Source of the DNA: Olsenella sp. oral taxon 807 | Lineage (GTDB): Bacteria; Actinomycetota; Coriobacteriia; Coriobacteriales; Atopobiaceae | Assembly (NCBI RefSeq): GCF_001189515.2 | Contig: NZ_CP012069.2 | Location: 1,984,001-2,048,000, forward strand | DNA: 64,000 nucleotides | Direction: 5' to 3' | Translations under genes and position numbers: made by a program | Shown here: one piece after another, positions 9,062 through 17,745 of the stretch | Position numbering within the stretch: position 1 is the stretch's first letter | Layout: each line of letters opens with the position of its first letter | The notes under the pieces: generated by a model | The model's database searches: none | Told to the model about the DNA's origin: nothing | The model's input: only the letters and a program-made list of their open reading frames with translations

Positions 9062-9394
9062 AAGACCCCGTCCTTTCTGGGCTACCGCCCGCTCGCATCC
9101 GTAGGCATGCAGAGGCGCGACGGACCGCAGGTGAGCGTGGCGCCCAGACAATCCGTCCTGTCTGCCCCGACTAGAGGATAGTGCACGCGCCCCGCCCTCA
9201 GACGCACTAATTTGCTGCTGACTGGGGAACCATAATCATATGTATGCTGTGGCGCGGGAGGCGCCCCATCAACTTGTCGTGCCGTCGGTCCGAACACGAT
9301 GGGTTGGCGGCGTGGCGCAGAGACGTGGCGGCTCAGAACATGCCGCACGAACGCGGCGCCTGCGCCTGGCCGACAGGTATGGCAGCCGGAGAAC
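9062..9394. other. Intergenic region between divergent genes
   Basis: No gene is supported here. It holds the possible N-terminal extension of the thioesterase on the minus strand and an AT-rich patch (AACCATAATCATATG near 9227-9242) that could contain promoters for both divergent genes. Confidence 0.5.
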
Positions 9395-10834
9395 ATGAGC
9401 AGAGAGGACGTGGCTGACGTGGCGTGGCACGAGAGGGACTCGGTACGCTTCCTTGGAAGGGCGCTCGAGGACGAGTTCAACGACATAGCCCGCAGTCTTG
9501 GCGGCGACGTGAACGGCAGAGAGGCCGGGGACGACTACCTTCTTACCACAAATGCGCTCTACCATGGCGGGCCGGTCTCCTGGGCGCTCACGCCAAAGAT
9601 CTTCGACGAGGACCAGCTCGACATCCTCAAGGACGCGGCTGAGACCATGGGGCGCATCATGGACAAGGTGACCCGCCACTTCATGCGTGACGAGAGCTTT
9701 CGCAAGCTCTTTCGCCTGCCATTGGCACTCGAGGAGCTGTGCCGCACGCCCACGGGCTATAAGACGCCCATCCCCATCGCCCGCGTCGACCTGTTCTTCG
9801 ACGAGGAAACGGGCGACTACACGTTCTGCGAGCTGAACACCGACGGATCGGCGGGCATGACGACGACCGTCGAGGTCACACGCACGGTTCAAAGGACAGA
9901 GACCTACCGGCAACTCCTACGCAAGCACCCGGAGCTTACGGCAAGGACCCTAGACCCAACGGGTGCGGTCATCGACGCCATCCTTGCGACCTACGATGAG
10001 TGGGTACGGGAGAGGACGGCCGACGTCGGCAGTACTGGTTTCGACCGTCCTGTGGTGGCAATAGTCGACTATAGCGAGAGTGCCTCCTTCGATGAGCTGA
10101 AAGACATCACCAAACAGCTCGCCGATCGAGACGTCCACGCGCGCTACTGTGACATACGTGACCTGCGCCTTGGACGCATGGCGGGCCGCGATACCCTCCT
10201 GACCCCGGATGGTCCTGTGAACTGCGTCTATCGACGCGCGGTCACCTCGGAGATCGCGGACAAGCCCTGCGTGGGCACGCGCGCGCTCGCACGAGCGGGA
10301 AGACTCAACCTGGCGTGCGTCGTGGGCGGCCTTAGCACCTGGCCCTGCGCAACCAAGACGGTCTTCGCCGTGCTGCACTCGCAGGCCATGCGCTCCATCC
10401 TCGGTGACGACGAGCGCGCCTTCATCGAGCGGCATGTTCCGCAGACCGAGCTCCTTGACACGACGAGCGACCTGCGACCGTACCAGGATAAGGACGGCTG
10501 GATCGTGAAGCCTGCAGGGGGGTTCAACGGCGCGGGCGTCATAGCGGGTCTCGACTGCACGAAGGACGAGTGGGGAGAGGCCCTCACACGCTGCGCAGCA
10601 GAAGGAGGCGTCGTGCAGGCATACGCCTCCCAGTATCGCACGCCCATGCTGCGTGGGGGCAGGCTCGAAGCAGGCGAGGATCCGCTCCTTGCCGAGCCCA
10701 TGAGCAACATGGAGGGTCTCTACCTCTTTCGCGGGAGCTTCTCGGGCGTCTTCACGCGCTGCGGGAGGCAGGCCGTCATAGGCGAGCATACACATCGGCT
10801 CAACGTGAGCTGTCTTGTCGTGGGAAAGCGATGA
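9395..10834 (+). CDS. ATP-grasp protein related to glutathionylspermidine synthase
   Basis: Protein of 479 residues with a circularly permuted ATP-grasp look. Motifs are FCELNTDGSAGMTTTVEV near residue 155, CVYRRAVTSEI near residue 275, the nucleotide-binding WIVKPAGGFNGAGV near residue 370 and a C-terminal basic/aromatic stretch. Members of this broad group ligate a carboxylate to an amine using ATP; the substrate here is unknown. The ATG has a GGAGAAC ribosome site; the longer frame to 9299 is not supported. It stands alone on the plus strand. Confidence 0.75.
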   Translation: MSREDVADVAWHERDSVRFLGRALEDEFNDIARSLGGDVNGREAGDDYLLTTNALYHGGPVSWALTPKIFDEDQLDILKDAAETMGRIMDKVTRHFMRDESFRKLFRLPLALEELCRTPTGYKTPIPIARVDLFFDEETGDYTFCELNTDGSAGMTTTVEVTRTVQRTETYRQLLRKHPELTARTLDPTGAVIDAILATYDEWVRERTADVGSTGFDRPVVAIVDYSESASFDELKDITKQLADRDVHARYCDIRDLRLGRMAGRDTLLTPDGPVNCVYRRAVTSEIADKPCVGTRALARAGRLNLACVVGGLSTWPCATKTVFAVLHSQAMRSILGDDERAFIERHVPQTELLDTTSDLRPYQDKDGWIVKPAGGFNGAGVIAGLDCTKDEWGEALTRCAAEGGVVQAYASQYRTPMLRGGRLEAGEDPLLAEPMSNMEGLYLFRGSFSGVFTRCGRQAVIGEHTHRLNVSCLVVGKR

Positions 10835-10915
10835 CGTATGCACATACGGCACCGACCTGCAGGACAGGCCCCGGACGCCCCGACTAAGGCATGAGCGGCA
10901 TGAGCGCGAATCACC

Positions 10916-10940
10916 AAAAAGCCCCCGGCGTTACCTGGGC
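10916..10940 (-). terminator. Probable terminator after the cupin gene
   Basis: On the minus strand a GCCCAGG / CCGGGGGC imperfect stem is followed by TTTTT, about 40 nt past the cupin stop. Confidence 0.55.
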
Positions 10941-10981
10941 GAACTGTGGCTTCGCGCATACACGCGTGACGCCTGTATCCG

Positions 10982-11311
10982 CTATCCTGCCGCTACAAAC
11001 GTGAAGAGCAACAGGTCATCCGTACCTGTGTTGACGATGGAGTGAGACGAACCCGTAGGACAGACGTGGCACACGCCCGGAACAAGGTTCTCCCTCGTGC
11101 CGTCGCAGACCGCGATGCCCGTACCGCTGATCACGTAGTTGATGTCATCGCTCGTCCTCTGCTCATGCACGCCGATACTCGAGCCTGACGGGATGCGTGT
11201 CAGCACGAAGCGTCCGCTGTCATTGACCTGCATCCGGGCACCGACCACACCCTCGCCGTCGTTCATGCCGGGAACGACGGTCTCCCTGATTGCATTGAAG
11301 TCGATGAGCAT
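10982..11311 (-). CDS. Cupin-domain protein
   Basis: Small single-cupin protein of 109 residues. The barrel is recognised from GARMQVNDSGRFVLTRIPSG, then IGVHEQRTSDDINYVISGTG (cupin motif 1 with His and Glu positions) and VCHVCPTGSSHSIVNTGTDD (motif 2). These usually hold a metal ion; substrate unknown. The ATG of MLIDFNAIRE has a GAGAGGAG ribosome site; the open frame upstream to 11416 is not supported. A large repeat array follows on its 5' side. Confidence 0.8.
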   Translation of the reverse strand: MLIDFNAIRETVVPGMNDGEGVVGARMQVNDSGRFVLTRIPSGSSIGVHEQRTSDDINYVISGTGIAVCDGTRENLVPGVCHVCPTGSSHSIVNTGTDDLLLFTFVAAG

Positions 11312-11430
11312 GACAGGTCTCCTCTCGTCTTTACACGGCAGGGCCAAGACAGATATAACTATTGCCATATATGATAGTATCATTATGTCTTTTTTGCAGA
11401 CCAATCTTTTAGTCACGTCGCGGTTGCGTC

Positions 11431-11862
11431 GCTAGAGCAGACTGCGCTTTTCCGTAACGTCGCTGGGGCAGACTGCACTTTTCCGTAACGTCGCTGGGGC
11501 AGACTGCGCTTTTCCGTGAGGTGACTCGACGTTTGCCCAGGTGAGGAAAAGCGCACTCTACGGAAAGGCGCATTCTGGGTGCGGGCCCTCACGGAAAGGC
11601 GCATTCTGCGATCCCCAAGGCACCCAGACTGCGGTTTTCCGTAACGTCGCCCGCCCAGACTGCGCTTTTCCGTAACGTCGCTGGGGCAGACTGCGCTTTT
11701 CCGTAACGTCGCTGGGGCAGACTGCGCTTTTCCGTGAGGTGGGTCGACGTTTGCCCAGGTGAGGAAAAGCGCACTCTACGGAAAGACGCATTCTGCAACC
11801 CGTGCCGTACGGAAAGGCGCATTCTGTAACCGCAGAGTTACGGAAAGGCGCATTCTGGCGAG
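11431..11862. repeat. Dense array of short direct and inverted repeats
   Basis: About seven plus-oriented copies of a unit containing CAGACTGCGCTTTTCCGTAA (31-bp period where tandem) alternate with at least five inverted copies of the related word ACGGAAAGGCGCATTCTG. A longer block running from CCGTGAGGTG through CGACGTTTGCCCAGGTGAGG to an inverted copy appears twice. Opposed copies could fold into long hairpins. Apparent frames through it are artefacts of the repeat. Confidence 0.92.
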
Positions 11863-12060
11863 GTGCGTGCCGCAGACATCGATTACTCTTCTTTAAGCTA
11901 ATTCTCTGCTCCTTACGCTAACCCTCTGCTCAGCCACTGTTGACATGGCCAGTCGCCTCGCCTCTCGCAGCGTCATGCCAACGGTGGTCCAACAGAGAGG
12001 TCGGCATTCATGGGACGCACACGACCTTTGTCCCACACCCTGGGCGGGGCGAGAGAAGCT

Positions 12061-12174
12061 GTACGTCGCGTCAACTGCGCGTCGCGTCAACTGCGCGTCG
12101 CGTCAACTGCGCGTCGCGTCAACTGCGCGTCGCGTCAACTGCGCGTCGCGTCAACTGCGCGTCGCGTCAATGCA
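12061..12174. repeat. Seven tandem copies of a 16-bp unit
   Basis: The unit TCAACTGCGCGTCGCG recurs with TCAA at 12071, 12087, 12103, 12119, 12135, 12151 and 12167. It lies upstream of the thioesterase-like gene and before its TACAAT -10 box, so copy number could change promoter spacing or access. Confidence 0.95.
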
Positions 12175-12297
12175 GACCCATCACGTTGCCCTGAGTACCT
12201 ACCGTGGCGAAAACTCCGGCAAACACGGTACCGAGACCCTGCCCTCGCGTACAATGTCGTTCGAGAGGCACAATCACAAGCTGGATTGGAGCGTCAC

Positions 12298-12687
12298 ATG
12301 ATTGAGGCAGGAACCAAAGGACACATCGAGGCAATTGTCACGAGCGAGATGACCGCCCGCGCCATCGGCAGCGGCGAGCTGGAAGTTCTGGCTACGCCCA
12401 AGCTCGCGGCACTCATCGAGGAGGCCGCGTGGAGGAGCGTCTCGGGCGCACTCGACGAGGGTCAGACGACGGTGGGAACCAAGCTGGAGCTAAGCCACCT
12501 GGCACCGACCCCCACAGGCATGCAGCTGAGCTGCGACACGACCCTCGCCTCGGTGGACGGAAAGAGGCTCACCTTCTCGTTTGAGGCCCATGATGGGGAA
12601 GGGCGCGTGGCCGAAGGCACCCACGAGCGCTTCATCGTGGACAGCGATCGCTTCTTTGCCAAGGCAAGCGAGCGCGCAAAGGGATAG
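12298..12687 (+). CDS. Thioesterase-like protein (fluoroacetyl-CoA thioesterase family)
   Basis: Hotdog-type protein of 129 residues. It resembles the FlK-like family: ...MTARAIGSGELEVLATPKLAALIEEAAWRSV near the N-terminus, then TTVGTKLELSHLAPTP and an EGTHERFIVD end. The substrate is probably a short acyl-CoA. The ATG of MIEAGTKGH with GGAG 6 nt upstream is the supported start; the longer frame runs back through the tandem repeat and is spurious. A TACAAT box lies about 45 nt upstream. Confidence 0.85.
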   Translation: MIEAGTKGHIEAIVTSEMTARAIGSGELEVLATPKLAALIEEAAWRSVSGALDEGQTTVGTKLELSHLAPTPTGMQLSCDTTLASVDGKRLTFSFEAHDGEGRVAEGTHERFIVDSDRFFAKASERAKG

Positions 12688-12790
12688 CCATAACCTCCTG
12701 GCCACCAAAGGAGGCTGCAGACACTGCGCCTTTCGGACAAGAGGTCGTGAGGAAAGAGGGCGTGAGGATTCCTCCCCTACCCCTCCTTCC

Positions 12791-13393
12791 CTACCCCATG
12801 AGCTTGCTCACGCGCGCCTTTAGCTCGGGCAGGACGTCTTGCTCGAACCAGGGATTCTTCTTCATCCAGATCTGATTTCTGGGCGAGGGGTGCACGAGTG
12901 GGAAGTACTTGGGCAGGTAGCTCCTATAGTCGCGCACGATATCCGTGAGCTTATCCTTGCTTCGCATTCCCAGGTAGTAGCGGTTGGCGTAGTTGCCCAC
13001 CAGGACAGTGAGCTCGATCTTGGGCATGAGCTCCAACAGACGTGGGTGCCACTTCTCGGCAAAGCCCTTGCGCGGGGGCAAGTCACCCGACCTGCCCTTG
13101 CCGGGAAAGTAGAAGTCCATGGGCACGATGGCAAGCTTGCCCGAGTCATAGAAGGCGTCGCGGTCCACGCCGAGCCAATCGCGCAGGCGATCCCCACTCT
13201 TGTCGTTCCAGACGATATGCGTGTCCTGGGCGATGCGTCCAGGCGCCTGTCCCACGACCATGATGCGTGCGTCAGGGCCGGCAAAGTAGAGGGGGTCTAT
13301 ACCCGCCGCAGTGTACTCGGCGTTCTGTTCATCAGTCCTGATCTCTTCAAACACCTCGTCAAACCTGCTGGTAGCCACTGCCACTCCCCTCAT
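12791..13393 (-). CDS. Uracil-DNA glycosylase family protein
   Basis: Protein of about 200 residues of the uracil-DNA glycosylase superfamily. Seen are VVGQAPGRIAQDTHIVWNDKSGDRLRDWLG (motif A region), FYFPGKGRSGD, LVGNYANRYYLG and the C-terminal LVHPSPRN loop with the conserved His. The product would remove uracil or a related base in DNA repair; exact substrate unknown. An in-frame GTG at 13378 has a GAGGGGAG site and is an equally good start. The frame stays open further upstream to 13564 and there encodes a Cys cluster (CCANCGACSPLGCYDC), which may or may not be part of the protein. Confidence 0.85.
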   Translation of the reverse strand: MRGVAVATSRFDEVFEEIRTDEQNAEYTAAGIDPLYFAGPDARIMVVGQAPGRIAQDTHIVWNDKSGDRLRDWLGVDRDAFYDSGKLAIVPMDFYFPGKGRSGDLPPRKGFAEKWHPRLLELMPKIELTVLVGNYANRYYLGMRSKDKLTDIVRDYRSYLPKYFPLVHPSPRNQIWMKKNPWFEQDVLPELKARVSKLMG

Positions 13394-13719
13394 CTGCCTA
13401 CCTGTCTTACAGTGCGAGGCCAAGCCCTTGACGCCTTGCACTGCTACAGGAACCCACTCATAGCCATCTTTTGTGACGCCTCTGCAATCATAGCAGCCCA
13501 GCGGACTGCAGGCGCCACAATTTGCACAGCACGCCCGTCGTAGGGTACTTTGAGTCCTACCCAAGCCGATGGCTCCAAGCCAGCGACGGACAGCAGGACC
13601 TTTGCCGCGCGCGGCTCACACGCAAGCAATTATGAGAAGCTTTGGGAACCCTTTCCAGAGCGCGCGGAGGATGCTAGGCTTACCATGCGAAAAGCTAATG
13701 GAGACGTGAAGGGTGGAAG
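13394..13719. other. Divergent intergenic region with an open Cys-rich frame
   Basis: No separate gene is supported. On the minus strand the glycosylase frame stays open through most of it and reads six cysteines within 16 residues. On the plus strand it carries the upstream region of the LCP gene. Confidence 0.45.
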
Positions 13720-15081
13720 ATGGCGGAGGAACGTAGCCAGCGGCCGCACAAGGCGGGCAGCCTTCAGCATGGCAGTAGATTCACACGCACCCGCAACGGC
13801 AACAGCGTCAGCCACAGGACCCATGCCCCCTCCATGCGCCGCACCCTCGAGCCGAATTCTCAGGCGGCTGCAGGCAAGGGTCCCTACGGCTACAATGACC
13901 CCCGACGCTACACGAGTGTCAGCGACGGCCAAAGCGCGGCCGAAGGGCTGGCGCAAGGCTTGGGGCGCAGGATCCAAAGCCAGGTCAGCAGCCTGCGTAG
14001 CCAGCGCGCACAACGACGCAGCAAGACCTCTCGCAGGTGGTCCGCAGCCACAGACCCCGACTACGGCTCGCCCGCCGTCAAGTCAAGACCTCGGAGGCAT
14101 CACGTCGGACGCACCGTCCTCGTCGTGCTCATGGGGCTCCTCACTGCGGCAATCGTGGCCTATGTCATCGTTCTCTCGCCGGTGGACCGCAAGATAGCCT
14201 TCAGCGAGGGTGACCGACAGGCGCTCTCGGCTCACCTCACGCCCTGTACCCCCGTGACACCCTACTATGCGCTCCTGCTCGGCTCGGACAGCCGCAACGA
14301 TGGCGAACCGGCGAGAACCGACACCATCATGCTCGCTCGCATCGATCCCCTCGCAGACAAGGTGACCTTGGTCTCGATTCCACGCGACACCAAAGTCGAG
14401 CTGGAGGGCCACGGCACTCAGAAGATCAACGCTGCCTATGCTTTCGGTGGCGTCGCTGGCATCACCTCGGCCGTCGGCAGTCTCACGAACGTCAACATAA
14501 GCCAGGTTGCCCTCATCGACTTTGATGGGCTTACGTCACTTATCGACGCCATCGGCGGCGTCACCGTGACCGTACCCGTTGATATCAATGATCCTGACTA
14601 CACGGGCCTTGTCATGCCGGCAGGCGTCTACGAGATGGACGGTAACACGGCAATGCTCTTCTCGCGCGTGCGTCATGGCTTTGCCCTGGGGGATTACCAG
14701 CGCCAGGCAAACCAGCGTATCCTCATCCAGGCCATCGTTCAGAAGCTGCGTTCAAACCCCACACTCATGCCTGCGGCCGCAGACTCGCTCGGCAGTGTGC
14801 TTAAGACCACCTACCACTGCTACGACCTGATCCCCGTACTCGCGCGTATGGCCATGCAGCCACCCACGATCTACTCGGCATCGATCCCCTCGACCACCCA
14901 AAGGATACGGGGCGTGGACTATGTCATTGCCGACGGCCCCGCGACCGCAACCCTCATGCAGGTCGTCAATGCCGGTGAGGACCCCGCCACGGTCACGAAC
15001 GGCCTGCAAGAAGTTGACAATACGGCAGCAAGGACTTCGACAGGCTCCGGATCCGGCTCAAGGTCGGGCAAGCGCAAATAG
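13720..15081 (+). CDS. LytR-CpsA-Psr (LCP) family protein
   Basis: Membrane-anchored LCP protein of 453 residues, expected to attach glycopolymers such as teichoic acid or capsule to peptidoglycan outside the cell. A long basic, polar cytosolic N-terminus (about 125 residues) precedes one membrane helix (VGRTVLVVLMGLLTAAIVAYVIVL). The LCP domain follows: LLLGSDSRNDGEPARTDTIMLARIDP, VSIPRDTKVEL, INAAYAFGG, and the arginine-containing FSRVRHGFALGDYQRQANQR. The tail is Ser/Gly-rich. The ATG follows GGGTGGAAG. The long N-terminus is unusual and may interact with cytosolic partners. Confidence 0.93.
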   Translation: MAEERSQRPHKAGSLQHGSRFTRTRNGNSVSHRTHAPSMRRTLEPNSQAAAGKGPYGYNDPRRYTSVSDGQSAAEGLAQGLGRRIQSQVSSLRSQRAQRRSKTSRRWSAATDPDYGSPAVKSRPRRHHVGRTVLVVLMGLLTAAIVAYVIVLSPVDRKIAFSEGDRQALSAHLTPCTPVTPYYALLLGSDSRNDGEPARTDTIMLARIDPLADKVTLVSIPRDTKVELEGHGTQKINAAYAFGGVAGITSAVGSLTNVNISQVALIDFDGLTSLIDAIGGVTVTVPVDINDPDYTGLVMPAGVYEMDGNTAMLFSRVRHGFALGDYQRQANQRILIQAIVQKLRSNPTLMPAAADSLGSVLKTTYHCYDLIPVLARMAMQPPTIYSASIPSTTQRIRGVDYVIADGPATATLMQVVNAGEDPATVTNGLQEVDNTAARTSTGSGSGSRSGKRK

Positions 15082-15166
15082 CCACAGCCCCACAATCATC
15101 TTGCACATTGGCCTTAAGACGTCGAGCGGGAGCCAGTCGAAGCGAGGTCCCGCATGGACGGACGCC

Positions 15167-15631
15167 CTACGGCTCGACGGTCCAGAGCACCCGCCCACCC
15201 GTAAGACCATCACCCTCGAAGCCTATGGCCCTGACCTCGCCCTTCGAAAATCCCCCATCAAGTCCGGCCAAGTAGTGGGCCACATGCCTCATGAAGGGGA
15301 CATGCCCCACTGCCACGATGATCTCCTCGCTCGCCTGGGCAAGCTCGGCGAGAAACTCCTCCTGATCCTGCTCATAGAGGCTGTTGCGCACGTTGATGTC
15401 ATCCTCGCCAAGGCCCAGCGCATCGGCGATGACAGCGGCGGTCTGCATCGCTCGAATCGCAGGACTTGCCCAGAGCGCCAAACTCGTGGCATCCCTGAGC
15501 GGCTTAAATGCCTCGGGGTAGGCAGCCTCGAGTGCTGAGCGCCCCTCATCGGTAAGCCTGCGACCGATGTCGCCCGCAGGACCCCTACCCTCGGCATCGC
15601 CATGGCGAACGAGCACGAGCATCTTTACCAT
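15167..15631 (-). CDS. sixA: SixA-like phosphohistidine phosphatase
   Basis: Histidine-phosphatase superfamily protein of 154 residues. It starts with the catalytic VLVRHGDAEG motif, has LTDEGRSAL, the ASPAIRAMQTAAVIAD arginine motif and VAVGHVPFM with the second catalytic His. SixA enzymes remove phosphate from phosphohistidine proteins, including PTS-linked proteins in enterobacteria. The ATG has GGGAGGCACT upstream; the GTG/ATG 12 nt earlier is less likely. Confidence 0.87.
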   Translation of the reverse strand: MVKMLVLVRHGDAEGRGPAGDIGRRLTDEGRSALEAAYPEAFKPLRDATSLALWASPAIRAMQTAAVIADALGLGEDDINVRNSLYEQDQEEFLAELAQASEEIIVAVGHVPFMRHVAHYLAGLDGGFSKGEVRAIGFEGDGLTGGRVLWTVEP

Positions 15632-15757
15632 AGTGCCTCCCAAGCCGTGTCATGTGATACGGCCTACGATAGCATGGTCGGGACCTGCAACACGCGAGCT
15701 TCGCGAAATCGACCCTGCGCGATCCTTCGAGCGTCACACGCTGGGCGGGACGCACAT

Positions 15758-15794
15758 GGAAAGGCCCCAACTCCTTACGGAGCCGGGCCTTTCC
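15758..15794 (-). terminator. Strong hairpin between SixA and HtrA genes
   Basis: GGAAAGGCCC pairs perfectly with GGGCCTTTCC around a 17-nt spacer. It is about 70 nt past the htrA stop. There is no clean T-run, so it may be a weak terminator or an RNA-stability hairpin. Confidence 0.55.
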
Positions 15795-15861
15795 TAACAC
15801 GCTAGAAAACGAAGATCAGCCCTTCGACCTTAGAGCGCTTCCTCAACCATCTGAGATGTCC

Positions 15862-17487
15862 CTAGGCGGCAGCACCCGATGTGGAGGGCGTGTCGTCGGC
15901 AACGTCACCATGGCCGCTCCCACGATTGTGGGTCATGAGGTTCTGGTTCTGATTCTGGTTTTGCTGCCTGCGCTGCTCGTACATCTCCTCCAGGTACTTC
16001 CTGTAGGCATCTTCCTGACTACTCGAGCCGCCATTGCCAATGCCGCTGTCGTCTGAGCCCGAATTCCTCTGCGCCTGCTCCTTCTGGAGCTCCTCGTCAG
16101 AGCCAAGGGTCACGCTTGCCGTTTTCTCCTCGTTGCCACGCATGAACTTGACCGTGACCGTGTCACCGATGTTGTGCGAGCGAACCGCCAGGATCATACC
16201 GTCGGCAGAGGTGATCGCGGTGCTATCGAACCCCGTGATGATGTCGCCCTTCTCTATGCCAGCCGCAGCCGCCGGACTGCCCTCAGTGACGGAGACGACA
16301 TAGGCGCCCTGACTCACCGAAAGCTTGTTCGTCGCAGCATTCTGGGCGTTGACCGTCTGCATGGTAAGACCGATGTAGGCGTGGGTGACAGGCTCCTTCG
16401 CGATGATCTTCTTGGCGATGTTCACCGCATAGTTGCCCGGAATGGCAAAACCAATGCCCGCGAAGGACTCGGTGTCAGACGAGAAGAGCGTGCAGATACC
16501 CACCAGCTTGCCCTCCTTGTTCACGAGCGCGCCACCCGAGTTGCCGGGGTTGATGGCCGCGTCGACCTGGATGAGGTTGGCATAGATAGTCTCACCGGCG
16601 GTGGACTTCATGAGCTGGTTGCGCGCAAGCGAGCTCACGATGCCGGCAGACACCGACTGGTCGAGTCCAAAGGGACTGCCGATGGTCATGACCCAATCAC
16701 CCACGACAAGGGAGTCGGAGTCACCGATCTCCATCGGAGTCACCTGCTTGCCCTTCAGGTCCACGTGGAGGACCGCGATGTCGCTCGAGGAGTCGGACCC
16801 CACAACCGTCGCATCATAGCTGGTACCATCGATGCTCACCGAGATGGCCTGTGCACCCTCTATCACATGGTAGTTCGTGATGATGTTGCCATCGCGGTCA
16901 AGAACGACACCAGAGCCGAGTCCCTGTCCCTTTTGGGTCGTCACCGTGATCGACACGACCGAGGCAAGGTCCTTGGCGGCAACTGCCTGGGCGATCGTGG
17001 CATCCTCGCTGCTCGCCGTGATGTTGACGGTCGGTCCGGCAGCGCTCTCCGTCGTCCTGATGACCTGGGTCCCCCCGATCATGCCGGACGCCCTGAGCGC
17101 AAACACGAGGACGGCGGCACCGACAAGTCCCGCGATGATGCCGATAATGGCCGTTCTGAGGCCGCCATGGCGCTGCCCTGCCGCCCCGGAGCGGCCTGTG
17201 CCAACACTCGAAGAGGAGGAAGGCTGCTGTGGGCCTGTGGGTGCCCCCTGCGCACCGGGCCCTTGGCCTGACTGCGCCTGTGCACCATAGCCGTAATAGC
17301 CCTGCGCAGTGTTCTGCGCCTGTCCCTGCGCGTCGTACGATCCAGACGCTTCGCCAAGGCGCGCGGTCGTTGGCTGGGGCTGCGTGGGATTTTCCTGCAA
17401 CGGTGCCTGGTCAAAGGACCCGGCACCGCCGCTTTGTGGACTCTGTTGCGTACGGTCATTACGGCCAATAAGGTCATTCTCGCCCAT
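15862..17487 (-). CDS. htrA: HtrA/DegP-type serine protease with PDZ domain
   Basis: Membrane-anchored protease of 541 residues that would degrade or refold damaged exported proteins. A Gln/Gly/Pro-rich cytosolic tail (about 110 residues) leads to a membrane helix near 112-132. The trypsin-like domain carries His207 (NYHVIEGA), Asp236 (SSDIAVLHVD) and Ser317 (NPGNSGGAL). One PDZ domain follows (GAYVVSVTEGSPAAAAGIEKGDIITGFD), then an Asn/Gln-rich tail containing NQNQNQN and His. The ATG is 6 nt after a GAGAGGTGA site; a GTG two codons earlier is the alternative. Residue numbering counts from this ATG. Confidence 0.96.
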   Translation of the reverse strand: MGENDLIGRNDRTQQSPQSGGAGSFDQAPLQENPTQPQPTTARLGEASGSYDAQGQAQNTAQGYYGYGAQAQSGQGPGAQGAPTGPQQPSSSSSVGTGRSGAAGQRHGGLRTAIIGIIAGLVGAAVLVFALRASGMIGGTQVIRTTESAAGPTVNITASSEDATIAQAVAAKDLASVVSITVTTQKGQGLGSGVVLDRDGNIITNYHVIEGAQAISVSIDGTSYDATVVGSDSSSDIAVLHVDLKGKQVTPMEIGDSDSLVVGDWVMTIGSPFGLDQSVSAGIVSSLARNQLMKSTAGETIYANLIQVDAAINPGNSGGALVNKEGKLVGICTLFSSDTESFAGIGFAIPGNYAVNIAKKIIAKEPVTHAYIGLTMQTVNAQNAATNKLSVSQGAYVVSVTEGSPAAAAGIEKGDIITGFDSTAITSADGMILAVRSHNIGDTVTVKFMRGNEEKTASVTLGSDEELQKEQAQRNSGSDDSGIGNGGSSSQEDAYRKYLEEMYEQRRQQNQNQNQNLMTHNRGSGHGDVADDTPSTSGAAA

Positions 17488-17745
17488 AAGCACTCACCTC
17501 TCGCTCAGGGGCGCAGCTGCGCCCGGGCAAATACGTATTTTGTCACCTTACCCCCCGCCTTTCCAACCGACGCCATATCCGTCGAAGAACCATCTGACAC
17601 CCACCTGAGAGACACCACACTCTTAGTCTACTGAAAGCTACAGGCAGGAGACTCGGATCGCAGGGCACGAGACGGCAGGCTGGTACGCGTTGATTGACCA
17701 GGATGACTCTGCGCCCGACCAGCCTGATGTGATCGGCGCGTCACC

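Noticed and set aside
11558-11822. Overlapping minus-strand reading frames in the 11.5-kb array
   Set aside because: They translate the short repeat in several frames; no ribosome site or protein-like composition.
11431-11862. CRISPR array
   Set aside because: Spacers are not unique or of constant length, copies are inverted as well as direct, and no cas gene is in the window.
12010-12297. N-terminal extension of the thioesterase-like protein
   Set aside because: It reads through the 16-bp tandem repeat; the ATG at 12298 has a ribosome site and fits the family.
16174-17271. Plus-strand frame opposite htrA
   Set aside because: Antisense shadow with no family resemblance, whereas htrA has a complete catalytic triad.
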